A stretch of DNA of 38,448 nucleotides, from the NCBI GenBank assembly GCA_018242065.1, contig JAFECQ010000005.1, forward strand, positions 1-38,448. The letters are read 5' to 3'. Positions 24,709 to 34,345 of this stretch are shown here, in pieces; the first letter of the stretch is position 1; the number at the start of each line of letters is the position of its first letter. The notes under the pieces are model-generated. The model ran no database searches. It was given only the letters and a program-made list of their open reading frames with translations, and was not told the origin of the DNA. The stretch comes from Pseudomonadota bacterium. GTDB taxonomy: Bacteria > Pseudomonadota > Alphaproteobacteria > UBA9655. The translations under genes and the position numbers were made by a program.

Positions 24709-25878
24709 ATGGCAAGGATATTACGATTTTTTATGTGGGGAATTATTTTAGGTGGGCTTACATCATGTGGTCACAAAAAAAGCCCTGAGCCTACGGTAAA
24801 AACACGTCCTTCCACCCCTGCTCTTAAAGTAAATCCTCTTCCATCCCTCCAACCTGTTCCGATGCCCCAGGAGCCAAGCACACATAAAATCGGTCTCTTA
24901 CTTCCTCTTTCTGGTCCTCAAGCAACCATTGGGAAGGGGCTCTTAGAGGCTGCAGAAATGGCTCTTTTTGAAACCGGTTCGTCTTCGATTACTCTTGTAC
25001 CAGAAGACACACACCCTGGGGCACACCAAGCTGCCCTTAAAGCCCTTGATGAGGGCGCTGAGCTTTTATTGGGCCCCGTTTTTGCAGCTGAGGTTGAAGC
25101 AATAAAGCCACTTTTGAGCTCACGTAAAGTGAATCTCCTTTCGTTTTCAACAGATCAAAGTGTCGCAGGAAATGGATCTTTTATCCTCGGATTTTTACCT
25201 TCGCAACAAATTGAACGGGTAACCAGCTTCGCAAAAGAAAAAGGCATTACCAAACTTGCTGCTTTAACACCTGATGATCAGTATGGGCGTCTTATTGATC
25301 AAACTTTAAAATATCTTGAAGTTCAGGGGAAAATTCAACTTTTAGGCATTTCTCATTATACGAAAGGTGATCTTCTCGAAGGAAATCCAGGAAATACGCG
25401 CTTAATCGAAGAAATAGAAGGTTATAAAGTAAAAGGTCTTGAAGCCCTTCTCATCCCAGAAGGAGGAGAAAACTTAGCTCATCTAACAAAACTATTTCAC
25501 TCTCAAATGCCTTTAAAAGTAATTGGAAGTGGTCAATGGGACACGCCTGAAACACTTCGTATTGCTTCAACACTTAAAGAGTGCTTTTTTGCCTCTCCCG
25601 ACCCCCAAGAACATCTAAATTTTGAAACACGCTTCCAACAAACATATGGATATACACCGCCTCGAATTGCAAGTCTTGCATATGATGCCACGGCACTTGC
25701 TGTTGCACTGGCTGACAAGGGTTACACCCTGCAAAACATTACTTTCTCACAAGGTTTTTCCGGAACTGATGGAATTTTCCGATTAACTTCTGCAGGGTTG
25801 AATGAGAGAGGTCTTGCAATTCTTGAGGTTACCCCTTCAGGCTTTAAAAAACTAAGTCCCGCTCCAACAACTTTTTAA
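24709..25878 (+). CDS. LpoA-like lipoprotein, periplasmic binding-protein fold (penicillin-binding-protein activator family)
   Basis: 389 residues. The lipobox GGLTSC puts the lipidated cysteine at residue 20, followed by a proline-rich linker to about residue 60. The rest is a type 1 periplasmic binding-protein fold (HKIGLLLPLSGPQATIGKGLLEAAEMALFE; later LGPVFAAEVEAIKPLL and SLAYDATALAVALADKG). In enterobacteria the LpoA gene lies beside rsmI and yraN and activates PBP1a from the outer membrane. The same position here supports a peptidoglycan-related role, though the N-terminal TPR part of LpoA is missing, so the exact activity is uncertain. Confidence 0.85.
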   Translation: MARILRFFMWGIILGGLTSCGHKKSPEPTVKTRPSTPALKVNPLPSLQPVPMPQEPSTHKIGLLLPLSGPQATIGKGLLEAAEMALFETGSSSITLVPEDTHPGAHQAALKALDEGAELLLGPVFAAEVEAIKPLLSSRKVNLLSFSTDQSVAGNGSFILGFLPSQQIERVTSFAKEKGITKLAALTPDDQYGRLIDQTLKYLEVQGKIQLLGISHYTKGDLLEGNPGNTRLIEEIEGYKVKGLEALLIPEGGENLAHLTKLFHSQMPLKVIGSGQWDTPETLRIASTLKECFFASPDPQEHLNFETRFQQTYGYTPPRIASLAYDATALAVALADKGYTLQNITFSQGFSGTDGIFRLTSAGLNERGLAILEVTPSGFKKLSPAPTTF

Positions 25879-25982
25879 AGAAAGACATATCCGAGATTAT
25901 CATGGCTTATTAATGATATTTTAATGAAAATTACGGATATTGTAGGACGTAATTTCAACCTCGAACATAATGAGGAATTATC

Positions 25983-26282
25983 ATGGGTCAAAAGATTTTC
26001 CACGTTTTTGCAGTGATTATCATCATTGCTGGAATGACTATGTCCGCACCCACGCTGGGTGACAAATTTTACACATGTCATCAGAGATGTAAATATGCCA
26101 CCATACAGAACATCGAGGATCTCTGTGGTGGTTTGTCTCACAGCAAGCGAAAAATTTGTGTTTCTCAACAGAATACACTTAAAGATGGTTGCGACTCCTG
26201 TTGTGATAATTATCCAGATACTTCTTATGCATGTATACAATATACTAGTGAATGCCAGCCTAACTGTGTTACTCAGTTTTAG
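25983..26282 (+). CDS. Small secreted ten-cysteine protein, unknown function
   Basis: 99 residues. The signal peptide MGQKIFHVFAVIIIIAGMTMSAPT leads into a mature part of about 75 residues with ten cysteines (32, 36, 48, 59, 70, 73, 74, 84, 91, 95), including a C-xx-CC group. An even number at that density implies a disulfide-stapled extracytoplasmic protein. GAGG lies 8 bases before the ATG. The opposite strand is also open here, but it has no signal peptide or motif and overlaps the end of the neighbouring gene. I do not recognise a family. It could be a secreted toxin-like, binding or effector protein; this is speculation. Confidence 0.7.
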   Translation: MGQKIFHVFAVIIIIAGMTMSAPTLGDKFYTCHQRCKYATIQNIEDLCGGLSHSKRKICVSQQNTLKDGCDSCCDNYPDTSYACIQYTSECQPNCVTQF

Positions 26283-26340
26283 GTACAACTTCCGCACACG
26301 GATCGCTAGGACATATCACATGAACGACAATGGTTGGTGG

Positions 26341-27516
26341 TTAAGTTTTTTTTCCTTCAGGCTTTTGAAACATAAAGGCAATAAGTCCATTTAATCTAAG
26401 TCTCCCCTCAAAAGTTGGCACAAGATGGGTGGACGTTCTTTGTAAGAGCCCCCCTTCCTCTAGTAATTGAAGATTTTGAGCGGAGTAGGCTTCATCAACC
26501 GTTAATTTTGTTTCCTCAAGAAGACGTTTTATTTCCAAACCTGAGGTCAACCTCATCCCCATCAAAGTCAGCTCTTGAACTCTTTCATTAACCGAAAGAG
26601 GATGAGACACCTGAAGACCGTGGCCAGACTTCTCAACGGCTTCAAGCCACGTTTCCGGCGCTTTATAGCGTGAAGTAGCATACTTACTATTCATTTGTGT
26701 GATTCGCCCATGAGCTCCCGGCCCAATTCCAATATAATCTTCAAAGTTCCAATAAAGAAGGTTGTGGCAACATTCTTGCAAAGGTGAAGCATAGTTTGAA
26801 ACTTCATAGGGCGGTAAACCATGGTGGATCATCATTTCTTCTGTTAGCTCATAGAGAGTTGCGGCAAGATCTTCTTCAAGCGTCATCTTCTCTCCACGCT
26901 CAAGACGCGTTGCAAAGGCCGTCTGTGGCTCAATAGTCAGTTGATATAGAGAAAGATGGCCTTTGGCATAGGATAAAGCCTCGCAAAGTTCTGTCCTCCA
27001 AGAAGCTGCTGTTTGATCTGGTCGTGCATAAATCAAATCAAATGAAAATCGAGGGAAATATGCTGCAGCAATCTCCAACGCTGCAAGAGCTTCTTTAGCC
27101 GAGTGACGGCGTCCTAAAAAAGAGAGGACTGTATCATCGAGAGATTGAATTCCCAATGAAAGCCGATTAACACCTGCTTCTGAAAAAGCTTTAAAACGAT
27201 CTGCTTCTACCGTGCTTGGGTTTGCTTCGAGCGTCACTTCAAATGATGTTGCAAGAGGGAATAAAGATCTTATTTTTTCAAGAAGAGAATGGACGGTTTC
27301 CGGTGCCATAAGGGAGGGCGTTCCCCCTCCAAAAAAAACGCTAACCAAATTTGATTTTTCTTGATTCTGAAGGGAGTTTGCAAGCTCTTGCAGAAGAGCC
27401 TTTTCCCATCTTTTGTCATCTACTTTTTCCCGAACATGACTATTAAAATCACAGTAAGGGCATTTTGAGAGGCAAAAAGGCCAGTGAATATAAATGCCTA
27501 AAGGGCTCGTAGACAT
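26341..27516 (-). CDS. hemW: Heme chaperone HemW (radical SAM, HemN-like)
   Basis: 391 residues. The radical SAM cluster motif is C15-x3-C19-x2-C22 in WPFCLSKCPYCDFNSHV, the HemW form. FFGGGTPSLMAPETV, TLEANPSTVE and the NRLSLGIQSLDD segment follow, with the HemN C-terminal domain after that. HemW lacks the residues for coproporphyrinogen oxidation and instead delivers heme to respiratory proteins, so older names such as HemN-like oxidase would mislead. The ATG directly follows the gdh stop (TAA then ATG), with no ribosome site of its own, suggesting coupled translation. Confidence 0.93.
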   Translation of the reverse strand: MSTSPLGIYIHWPFCLSKCPYCDFNSHVREKVDDKRWEKALLQELANSLQNQEKSNLVSVFFGGGTPSLMAPETVHSLLEKIRSLFPLATSFEVTLEANPSTVEADRFKAFSEAGVNRLSLGIQSLDDTVLSFLGRRHSAKEALAALEIAAAYFPRFSFDLIYARPDQTAASWRTELCEALSYAKGHLSLYQLTIEPQTAFATRLERGEKMTLEEDLAATLYELTEEMMIHHGLPPYEVSNYASPLQECCHNLLYWNFEDYIGIGPGAHGRITQMNSKYATSRYKAPETWLEAVEKSGHGLQVSHPLSVNERVQELTLMGMRLTSGLEIKRLLEETKLTVDEAYSAQNLQLLEEGGLLQRTSTHLVPTFEGRLRLNGLIAFMFQKPEGKKT

Positions 27517-30500
27517 TTAAGCGAGCATTCTTAAACGTCGATTAATCACGGTCATCATAGCAAAATCGACCGTGGTTGCATTCATCAGATCACTAAGAAT
27601 CGATTCAATATCAGAAAGTTGAAGACTCTCCATCACGAGGGTACCATCTTCCTTAAAGAGCTGATTATCCTTCTTTCCATTTGTAAGAATACGATGCGCC
27701 AGTATTTTTTGATTCTGATATAAATCTTCAATAAATGCATTTGCAGCCCCTTGTTGCCAATGAGTCTCACCAGCAAGAGAACGAGCCGTTTTACGTAGCC
27801 ATTCAAATCCCAATTGCTGACTCAAAGCAAAATAAACTTTTGCAACCAGCCGAACTTCTTGGTTGGTTTCTTGACTAAGAATTATGATATCTGGCGCCGA
27901 GATAAGCGGATCTAAGGCCAAAAGTTTCGCACATAAAGAGCCAGATAAACCTAATTGTTCATACTCTTGTTTCTTTGCGTCATAATCCTGACTTTGTTGC
28001 GGCGTAAAAAGGGTTGGTAGTTCTTCCTGCAAAATCTCAAATTCGGGTTTGAATTTAGCAATCGTTTCTTCAATGTCCCGTCGATCCATCATATATTTCA
28101 AAAACCAATCAGTGAATTGCTTAACGCTTTGATAAATATTGAGCATAAGCTCCGTTTGGAAATTTACGGCAAGCGTTTCCATCGTCTCGAGTTCTCGCCA
28201 TAGCGATACAAGTTCTAAGATATCTCTCACAATTAAATAAGCACGGGCAACATCAACACCTTCAACACCAGCTTGACGTTTCATCTCATGGACAAACGTT
28301 ATTCCCATCCTGTTGACCACACTATTGGTGAAAAGGGTTGCTGTTATTTCTCGCCGCAAAGGATGAACTATGATCTCTTCTTTATAAGCATGTTCCAGTC
28401 TTTCAGGGAAGTAACTCAAAAGACGTGGTTGCAAAATACACAAATCTGGCAGTTCTGATTGCATGAGTTGGTTTTTTAGATAAAGTTTAGAATAAGCTAA
28501 TAAAACAGCAAGCTCAGGACGAGTTAAGCCTACCCTTTCTGTCATGCGGCGAGCAAGTTCTGTTTCATCTGGAAGGCCTTCTAAGGTTCGATTTAAAATC
28601 CCTTCGCTCTCTAGATCTCGTATAAAACGGGCTTGCTCATCCAAAAGATTAACCCCATGCGCTCTCACTAAGCTAATAATTTGATTTTGCCAGAAGTTAT
28701 CCTTTAAAACCAAACGAGATACATCAGCTGTCATTTGTTCTAAAAGAAGATTGCGTTTTTCAATTGTTAGTTCATTCTTTGAGATAGCTTGCCCAAGTAG
28801 AATCTTAATATTTACTTCATGATCTGAACAATCTACCCCAGCTGAGTTGTCAATCGCATCTGTATTGATACGTCCGCCCTTTTTAGCATATTCAATACGA
28901 CCTAACTGCGTCACACCTAAGTTGGCTCCTTCAACAATGACCTTTGCTCGAATATCGACCCCATTGACACGAAGTGCATCATTCGTACGATCATCAACAT
29001 CGCTGGGCGTTTCATCTTTGGCTTTAATAAAGGTACCAATACCTCCAAACCATAAAAGATCAACAGAAGCCTTTAAAATATGACGAATTAAGTCAGAAGG
29101 TGTGAGTTGATCTTCTCGAATGTCAAAAAGAGTTTTCATTTCAGGAGAAATAAAGATGGACTTACTTTTTCTTTCAAAAACACCTCCCCCTGTCGAAATC
29201 AAAGCTGGATTGTAATCAGCCCAAGTGGATTGAGGCATGTCAAAAAGACGTTTACGTTCTTGAAAACTTTTTTCAGGATCTGGTTGGGGATCAATAAAAA
29301 TATGCATATGATTAAAAGCAGCTAAAAGTTGTAGATGGCGCGAAAGGAGCATACCATTTCCAAAAACATCCCCAGCCATGTCACCAATGCCTACAACAGT
29401 AATATTCTCTCTATCGGCATTAATACCCATTTCTCTAAAGTGACGCTTAACGGATTCCCATGCCCCTTTAGCGGTAATCCCCATCTTTTTGTGATCATAT
29501 CCAGCCGAACCACCTGAAGCAAAAGCATCGCTTAACCAAAACTTATATTGTGCCGAAATTTGATTCGCATAATCTGAAAAAGTCGCAGTTCCCTTATCTG
29601 CTGCAACAACCAAATAGGGATCCTCTTCATCGCGTGCAACAACATCTTGGGGAGTAATAATTTTTCCTCCAACCATATTATCTGTAAGGTCCAAGAGTCC
29701 TTGAATCATGATCTTATAACAGGCTATCACCTCTTCCATGAAAGCAGCTCTGTCTTCACGAAGAGGGGGGCGCTTTACAACAAATCCTCCCTTTGAACCT
29801 ACAGGAACAATAACAGCATTTTTTACCATCTGTGCCTTCATTAATCCTAAAACTTCCGTTCTAAAATCTTCCTTTCGATCCGACCAACGAATTCCTCCAC
29901 GAGCAACTTTGCCCCCCCGCAAATGAATTGCCTCTACCCGAGGAGAATAAACAAAAATTTCATATAAAGGTCTTGGCAAAGGCATCTCATCAATCGCCTT
30001 ACAATCAATTTTGAATGATACATAAGGCTTTGGAAGTGCGTCCTTTAATTGATAGTAATTTGTTCGTAGTGAAGCACTTATCACATTCACAAATTTTCTT
30101 AAAATTCTGTCTTCATCTAAACTTTCAACAGTTTCTAAAAGCATCGTAATCCGACTCAAGATTTCGTTTCGGACACTCGTTCGATCTTCCTTGCAATCAA
30201 GAGAAAACTGACAGTGAAAAAGTTTCAGAATAAATTGACAAATGTGAGGATATTTTGCCAAGACTTCTTCCATATACGCTTGACTAAATGTGACATTAAG
30301 CTGGCGAATGTATTTAGCATAAGAACGGATAAGTTGACATTCCCGCCAGTCAAAATTAGCGCAAAGAATTAATCGATTAAATCCATCATTCTCAACTTCG
30401 CCACGCCATATTCGACTAAATCCCTCTAAGAAATTATTACGAATATGAGCTAAATCGATAGCACCCCCATCTCGATTTAGCATTTCCAAATCATGGATCC

Positions 30501-32349
30501 ACACTTTCTCAGTTTCTGAAAGTCTAATAACAAAAGGAATCTCATTGAGGACACTCAAACCCATATTCTCCAAGACAGGAAGAATATCTGATAAAGATAC
30601 GGGTCCCTCTAAGGAGTATAATTTAAATTTAAGTCTATTTTCTTCTTGTCCAAGTCCACGACTTAAATGGGTTCTCAAACGTGACTTCGCAAACGCATGT
30701 TCAATTTCCGAAATGTCAATAATAGCTTCATCAGGTGTAAAACGCTCCTGATAACCCCGACTGAAACCCGTTCCATATTTTTCAAATAATCGTTGACCTT
30801 GTTCTTCTCCCCTTATTATTAAGAGGCTTTTATGCAAACGATCTCGCCAAGTCAGAGAGGCTTCAACAAGCTCATTCTCAATTGCCTGAACATTATAAGC
30901 TAAGCTTCCTTTTTGTGATAATTGAATGGTAAAGTGAATCCGAGCAAAGGCCAACTCGCCAAGTTGTGTTTGCCAATTTGAAATCTTTCCATTTAAATTT
31001 GTCTCAAGAATGTCCCCAATCTTTTTTCGTAACTCGCTATCATATCTTTCGCGTGGCACATAAACTAAACAAGATACAAATCTTTCAAATTTATCTGAGC
31101 GAATAAAAAGAGTTAAACGTTGCCGATTTTGGAGCTGAAGAACTGCCATCGAAGTTTCAAACAACCATTCTTCAGATGCTTGGAAAAGTTCATCTCGTGG
31201 GAAAGACTCCAGAATATGAACCAACGTCTTTCCATCATGCCAGTCTTCAGAGAAATTTGACCGCGTCAGAATGCGGGATATCTTCCTTCTCAAAAGAGGA
31301 ATCTCTCGTGCACTTTGATTATAAGCTACTGATGTAAAAAGGCCTATAAGTTGGTAAAGGCCAACAACTGCTCCTTTTTCATCAAATCGTTTAATCGTGA
31401 TTGAATCCATCGGATCTCGACGATGAACAAGAGAGATTTGAGTTGTTTTTGTAATAATCAAGGGATCAGGTTCAATAATAAGTCGACGATTGGTTGGAGT
31501 TAGATCAATTTCTTCAAATATGTCTGTAATTTCTTGCGTGACAGCATTTTTTAAAATCCCTAATCCCTCCTGAGGGATAAGAGTACGTTTAATGGTTGTT
31601 TGTTCTGGAACAAGAGAATATTCACAAAATCCTAAAAACGTAAAATGGTTATCTTCAATCCACTCCAAAAAATGTATCTGTTCTTCTAAATCTTCTTGAG
31701 AAATACGAGGAGGGTGTTCTCTTAAGCCTTTGATCACTTCTCGAAGGCGCATACGAATGGGCATCCAGTCTTCAACTGCAGCCCTCACTTCTTCTAGAGC
31801 TCGCGCAACCTCTGTCTCTAGCAGTTGAAGTTTATCAAGAGAACATGGTTCCAAAATTTCACAATGAATTAATGATTCATATTGGCCATCTTGAACTCCA
31901 GCTGTTCGTTTAAGAACATTCTTCAAACAGTGATTATGATCCCGCTCAACTTGTATGACAGGATGTATAACAAGATGAATGGAATATCCCAGACTATTAA
32001 TAGCTCCTGTGACCGAGTCTACAAGGAATGGCATATTGTCATTCACGATCTCTACGACTGTTTCAGAAACAGAGTTCTCTTGAATGATTCTTTTTTCGAC
32101 AAACGTACGGATTTTAGTTTGTCCTGGTGTTCGCTCAAAACTAAAGTCCCACATACCCTGGACTGATGATAGTAAATTGTCAATCGACCTTTCCATCAAA
32201 TCTTCAAATGATACATTGGCATAATAGAGCTCAACAAATGTTTGTGCGGCTTGTCTCAAAGAGGAAGGAATTTGAGGGAGAAGTTTAGTAATAATTTGAT
32301 CTAAAATTGCTTGTTTAGACTTTTCTTGATGATGGTCTTTGTCAGACAT
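27517..32349 (-). CDS. gdh: NAD-specific glutamate dehydrogenase, large (about 180 kDa) type
   Basis: 1610 residues, matching the usual size of the large GDH family. It oxidatively deaminates glutamate to 2-oxoglutarate with NAD+, a catabolic route. ACT-like regulatory segments occupy the N-terminal third (for example VEIVNDNMPFLVDSVTGAINSLGYSIHLVIHP). The catalytic core contains HLRGGKVARGGIRWSDRKEDFRTEVLGLMKAQMVKNAVIVPVGSKGGFVVKR, then the Rossmann part with VGIGDMAGDVFGNGM and VIVEGANLGVTQLGRIEYA. A helical C-terminal region completes it. GAGAAGG precedes the ATG. Glutamate use fits a bacterium feeding on amino acids. The reading frame is unbroken. Confidence 0.96.
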   Translation of the reverse strand: MSDKDHHQEKSKQAILDQIITKLLPQIPSSLRQAAQTFVELYYANVSFEDLMERSIDNLLSSVQGMWDFSFERTPGQTKIRTFVEKRIIQENSVSETVVEIVNDNMPFLVDSVTGAINSLGYSIHLVIHPVIQVERDHNHCLKNVLKRTAGVQDGQYESLIHCEILEPCSLDKLQLLETEVARALEEVRAAVEDWMPIRMRLREVIKGLREHPPRISQEDLEEQIHFLEWIEDNHFTFLGFCEYSLVPEQTTIKRTLIPQEGLGILKNAVTQEITDIFEEIDLTPTNRRLIIEPDPLIITKTTQISLVHRRDPMDSITIKRFDEKGAVVGLYQLIGLFTSVAYNQSAREIPLLRRKISRILTRSNFSEDWHDGKTLVHILESFPRDELFQASEEWLFETSMAVLQLQNRQRLTLFIRSDKFERFVSCLVYVPRERYDSELRKKIGDILETNLNGKISNWQTQLGELAFARIHFTIQLSQKGSLAYNVQAIENELVEASLTWRDRLHKSLLIIRGEEQGQRLFEKYGTGFSRGYQERFTPDEAIIDISEIEHAFAKSRLRTHLSRGLGQEENRLKFKLYSLEGPVSLSDILPVLENMGLSVLNEIPFVIRLSETEKVWIHDLEMLNRDGGAIDLAHIRNNFLEGFSRIWRGEVENDGFNRLILCANFDWRECQLIRSYAKYIRQLNVTFSQAYMEEVLAKYPHICQFILKLFHCQFSLDCKEDRTSVRNEILSRITMLLETVESLDEDRILRKFVNVISASLRTNYYQLKDALPKPYVSFKIDCKAIDEMPLPRPLYEIFVYSPRVEAIHLRGGKVARGGIRWSDRKEDFRTEVLGLMKAQMVKNAVIVPVGSKGGFVVKRPPLREDRAAFMEEVIACYKIMIQGLLDLTDNMVGGKIITPQDVVARDEEDPYLVVAADKGTATFSDYANQISAQYKFWLSDAFASGGSAGYDHKKMGITAKGAWESVKRHFREMGINADRENITVVGIGDMAGDVFGNGMLLSRHLQLLAAFNHMHIFIDPQPDPEKSFQERKRLFDMPQSTWADYNPALISTGGGVFERKSKSIFISPEMKTLFDIREDQLTPSDLIRHILKASVDLLWFGGIGTFIKAKDETPSDVDDRTNDALRVNGVDIRAKVIVEGANLGVTQLGRIEYAKKGGRINTDAIDNSAGVDCSDHEVNIKILLGQAISKNELTIEKRNLLLEQMTADVSRLVLKDNFWQNQIISLVRAHGVNLLDEQARFIRDLESEGILNRTLEGLPDETELARRMTERVGLTRPELAVLLAYSKLYLKNQLMQSELPDLCILQPRLLSYFPERLEHAYKEEIIVHPLRREITATLFTNSVVNRMGITFVHEMKRQAGVEGVDVARAYLIVRDILELVSLWRELETMETLAVNFQTELMLNIYQSVKQFTDWFLKYMMDRRDIEETIAKFKPEFEILQEELPTLFTPQQSQDYDAKKQEYEQLGLSGSLCAKLLALDPLISAPDIIILSQETNQEVRLVAKVYFALSQQLGFEWLRKTARSLAGETHWQQGAANAFIEDLYQNQKILAHRILTNGKKDNQLFKEDGTLVMESLQLSDIESILSDLMNATTVDFAMMTVINRRLRMLA

Positions 32350-32425
32350 GGTACCTTCTCAATTGCTTTTTTTCAGTATGTCAAAAAAGGTGTAGGAAAG
32401 CAAAGTTAGGAGAGAAGCGTCAGTT

Positions 32426-32445
32426 CTCAGTAACTCAGCACTCAG
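32426..32445 (+). repeat. Three CTCAG repeats next to tRNA-Gly
   Basis: CTCAG occurs at 32426, 32434 and 32441 with 7- to 8-base spacing, in the gap between gdh and the tRNA. It is a short degenerate tandem array on the AT-rich side of the composition change. Confidence 0.5.
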
Positions 32446-32466
32446 AATTTTCTGACCACTGCCAAC

Positions 32467-32541
32467 TGGAGCGGGCGAAGGGATTTGAACCCTCGACCCC
32501 AACCTTGGCAAGGTTGTGCTCTACCCCTGAGCTACGCCCGC
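32467..32541 (-). tRNA. tRNA-Gly (anticodon GCC), CCA encoded; composition breakpoint
   Basis: 75 bases including CCA. The acceptor GCGGGCG pairs with CGCCCGC before discriminator T and CCA. The D arm TAGCTCAGGGGTAGAGCA, anticodon arm with TTGCCAA and T-arm GGGTTCAAATCCC are all standard. Everything beyond its 3' end (towards gdh) is AT-rich and everything beyond its 5' end is GC-rich, with the switch inside or at the edges of this gene. It may therefore be shared by two different genomes joined in assembly. Confidence 0.95.
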
Positions 32542-32787
32542 TCTGGCGCTTGCCCGGCTGGTTCCGGGCGGGTGAGGCGCGGCGGTTAGCATTGGTTGGT
32601 GGACTCGGCAAGCCCTTGCTTGGCGATTATTGTCAGCGCCGTGCGATGGCGACGGGCAGCGGTGCTTTCCGTTGTGTCGGGCGCGGACCCGTTTCGATTG
32701 GGGGTTGGATTTCCGTTGCGAGACCCGACATAGCGATGGTCGCGGCGGCTGGCACGGCGACAGGTGCGAACCGGCGACACAGGACAG

Positions 32788-33714
32788 ATGAAGGACGATG
32801 CAGTGGCGACATTGGGATTGAATGCGGACGAGCAGGCGGCGGTGGAGCGGTTCCGCGCCGAGGTGGCCGAACCGTCGATGACCAACCTCGTCATCGTCGA
32901 TTTCTGGGCCGAGTGGTGCGGCCCATGCAAGCAGCTTACGCCCGTGCTGGAAAAGGTCGCCGCCGATTATGCGGGCAAGGGCGTCATCCTCGCCAAGATC
33001 AACGTTGATGAGCAGCCGTTCATCGCCGCGCAGTTTCGCGTCCAGTCGATCCCCACGGTCTATGCAGTGTTTCAGGGACAGCCGGTTGCGGACCTGACCA
33101 ACGCGCGCACCGAAAGCCAGCTCAAGTCGATGCTCGACCAGATATTGCGCCAGCTGCCCGTCGAGGGCGCGGAGGCGAAGGCCGAGCATGAGGTGGAGCC
33201 GCTGCTCGCGATGGCCGAGGAGGTGCTGGCGAGCGGGGACCATGCGCGCGCGGCCAACATCTTTTCCCAGATCATCGAGATGGCGCCGACCAGCGCGGAG
33301 GCGCATGCCGGGCTGATCCGCGCCCAGATCGGTGTTGGCGACCTTGCCGCCGCTGATGCCGCGCTCGTCGCTGTGCCCGAGGATCTGGCCAAGGATGCGG
33401 CGATCGGCCAGGCGCGATCGGCGCTGGCACTTGCGCACGAAGCACCTGCGCCGGAGGAAAGCGCGGCGCTGGCCGCGGCGGTCGCCGCCAATCCCGACGA
33501 TCATGGCGCGCGTTTTGCGCTGGCGGGCGCGCAGATCGCGGCGGGCGATCGCGACGCGGCGGCGGATGGCCTGCTCCACATCATCGCCGCCGATCGCGGC
33601 TGGAATGATGGCGCGGCGCGCACCCGCCTGCTGGAACTGATCGAGGCAGTCGGGCTGGAGGATGCGTGGGCGCGCGCGCAGCGCCGCCGCCTGTCCGACA
33701 TCCTGTTCGGCTGA
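32788..33714 (+). CDS. cnoX: Thioredoxin-domain TPR protein, CnoX (YbbN)-like
   Basis: 308 residues from the ATG at 32788, which has AGGA upstream; a GTG at 32764 is less likely. The thioredoxin domain carries the active site W-AEWCGPCK with C44 and C47, then FRVQSIPTVYAVFQG. The rest is TPR-like helices (EPLLAMAEEVLASGDHARAANIFSQIIEMAPTSAEAHAGLIRA). CnoX chaperedoxins protect substrates from over-oxidation and pass them to GroEL; alphaproteobacterial forms usually keep CGPC, as here. GC-rich codon use unlike the genes before 32470. Its stop overlaps the next start as TGATG. Confidence 0.92.
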   Translation: MKDDAVATLGLNADEQAAVERFRAEVAEPSMTNLVIVDFWAEWCGPCKQLTPVLEKVAADYAGKGVILAKINVDEQPFIAAQFRVQSIPTVYAVFQGQPVADLTNARTESQLKSMLDQILRQLPVEGAEAKAEHEVEPLLAMAEEVLASGDHARAANIFSQIIEMAPTSAEAHAGLIRAQIGVGDLAAADAALVAVPEDLAKDAAIGQARSALALAHEAPAPEESAALAAAVAANPDDHGARFALAGAQIAAGDRDAAADGLLHIIAADRGWNDGAARTRLLELIEAVGLEDAWARAQRRRLSDILFG

Positions 33715-34340
33715 TGGCGCGGCGTCGCATCTCGGTCTTTCCGCTGCCCGGCGCGCTCCTGTTTCCGGGCTTGCAGCTGCCGCTCCATATCTTTGAGCCG
33801 CGCTATTGCGCGATGGTGTCCGACGCGCTGGCGCGCGACCGGATGATCGGCATGATCCAGCCGCGCGGCGAAGCGGTGCAGGGCATGCACCCGCCGCTGT
33901 TCGATGTCGGCGGCCTCGGGCGCATCGCCGAGGTCGAGGCGCTCGACGAAGGGCGCTTCAACATCATCCTCGAAGGGGTCGGGCTGTTCCGCGTGGTGCG
34001 CGAACTGGATGCGCCGACGCTGTTCCGACAGGTTGAGGCGGAGATGATCGCGCCCGCGCCGCACCCGGTGCTCGCCGCCGTCGAGCGCGCGGCGCTCGAA
34101 CAGGAGGCGCGGCGCTTTGCGGTGTGGCTCGGCTATCGCGTCGATTGGGAGGGGGTCGCCGAACTCGACGACGAGACCTTCACCAACGCCATCGCCCAGA
34201 TCGCGCCGTTCGACGCTGCAGCGAAGCAGGCGCTTCTGGAAGCAACCGACCTTTCCGCGCGCGCCGAACTGGCGATGCAGTTGATGCGCTTTGCCAGCTC
34301 CGGTCGTGACCCGGGCGAGACGCGCGCGACCCTCCAGTAG
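33714..34340 (+). CDS. LON substrate-binding (PUA-like) domain protein
   Basis: 208 residues from the ATG at 33714, which overlaps the cnoX stop (TGATG); upstream in-frame codons lie inside cnoX. RRRISVFPLPGALLFPGLQLPLHIFEPRYCAMVSDAL is the typical N-terminal Lon domain opening. There is no ATPase or Lon protease part, so it is the short stand-alone form. Such proteins commonly follow the thioredoxin-TPR gene in alphaproteobacteria. The function is unclear; substrate recognition or peptide binding is the usual suggestion. Confidence 0.9.
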   Translation: MARRRISVFPLPGALLFPGLQLPLHIFEPRYCAMVSDALARDRMIGMIQPRGEAVQGMHPPLFDVGGLGRIAEVEALDEGRFNIILEGVGLFRVVRELDAPTLFRQVEAEMIAPAPHPVLAAVERAALEQEARRFAVWLGYRVDWEGVAELDDETFTNAIAQIAPFDAAAKQALLEATDLSARAELAMQLMRFASSGRDPGETRATLQ

Positions 34341-34345
34341 AGCCG

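Noticed and set aside
25875-26297. 140-codon minus-strand open frame opposite the ten-cysteine gene
   Set aside because: No signal peptide, no motif and poor composition; the plus strand has a ribosome site, signal peptide and patterned cysteines.
32552-32569. GCCCGG-CTGGTT-CCGGGC hairpin just upstream of tRNA-Gly
   Set aside because: No T-run and expected often by chance in such GC-rich sequence.
32521-33579. 352-codon minus-strand open frame over the tRNA and cnoX-like gene
   Set aside because: Arises from GC-rich sequence; it runs through the tRNA and the thioredoxin domain on the other strand and has low-complexity Arg-rich content.
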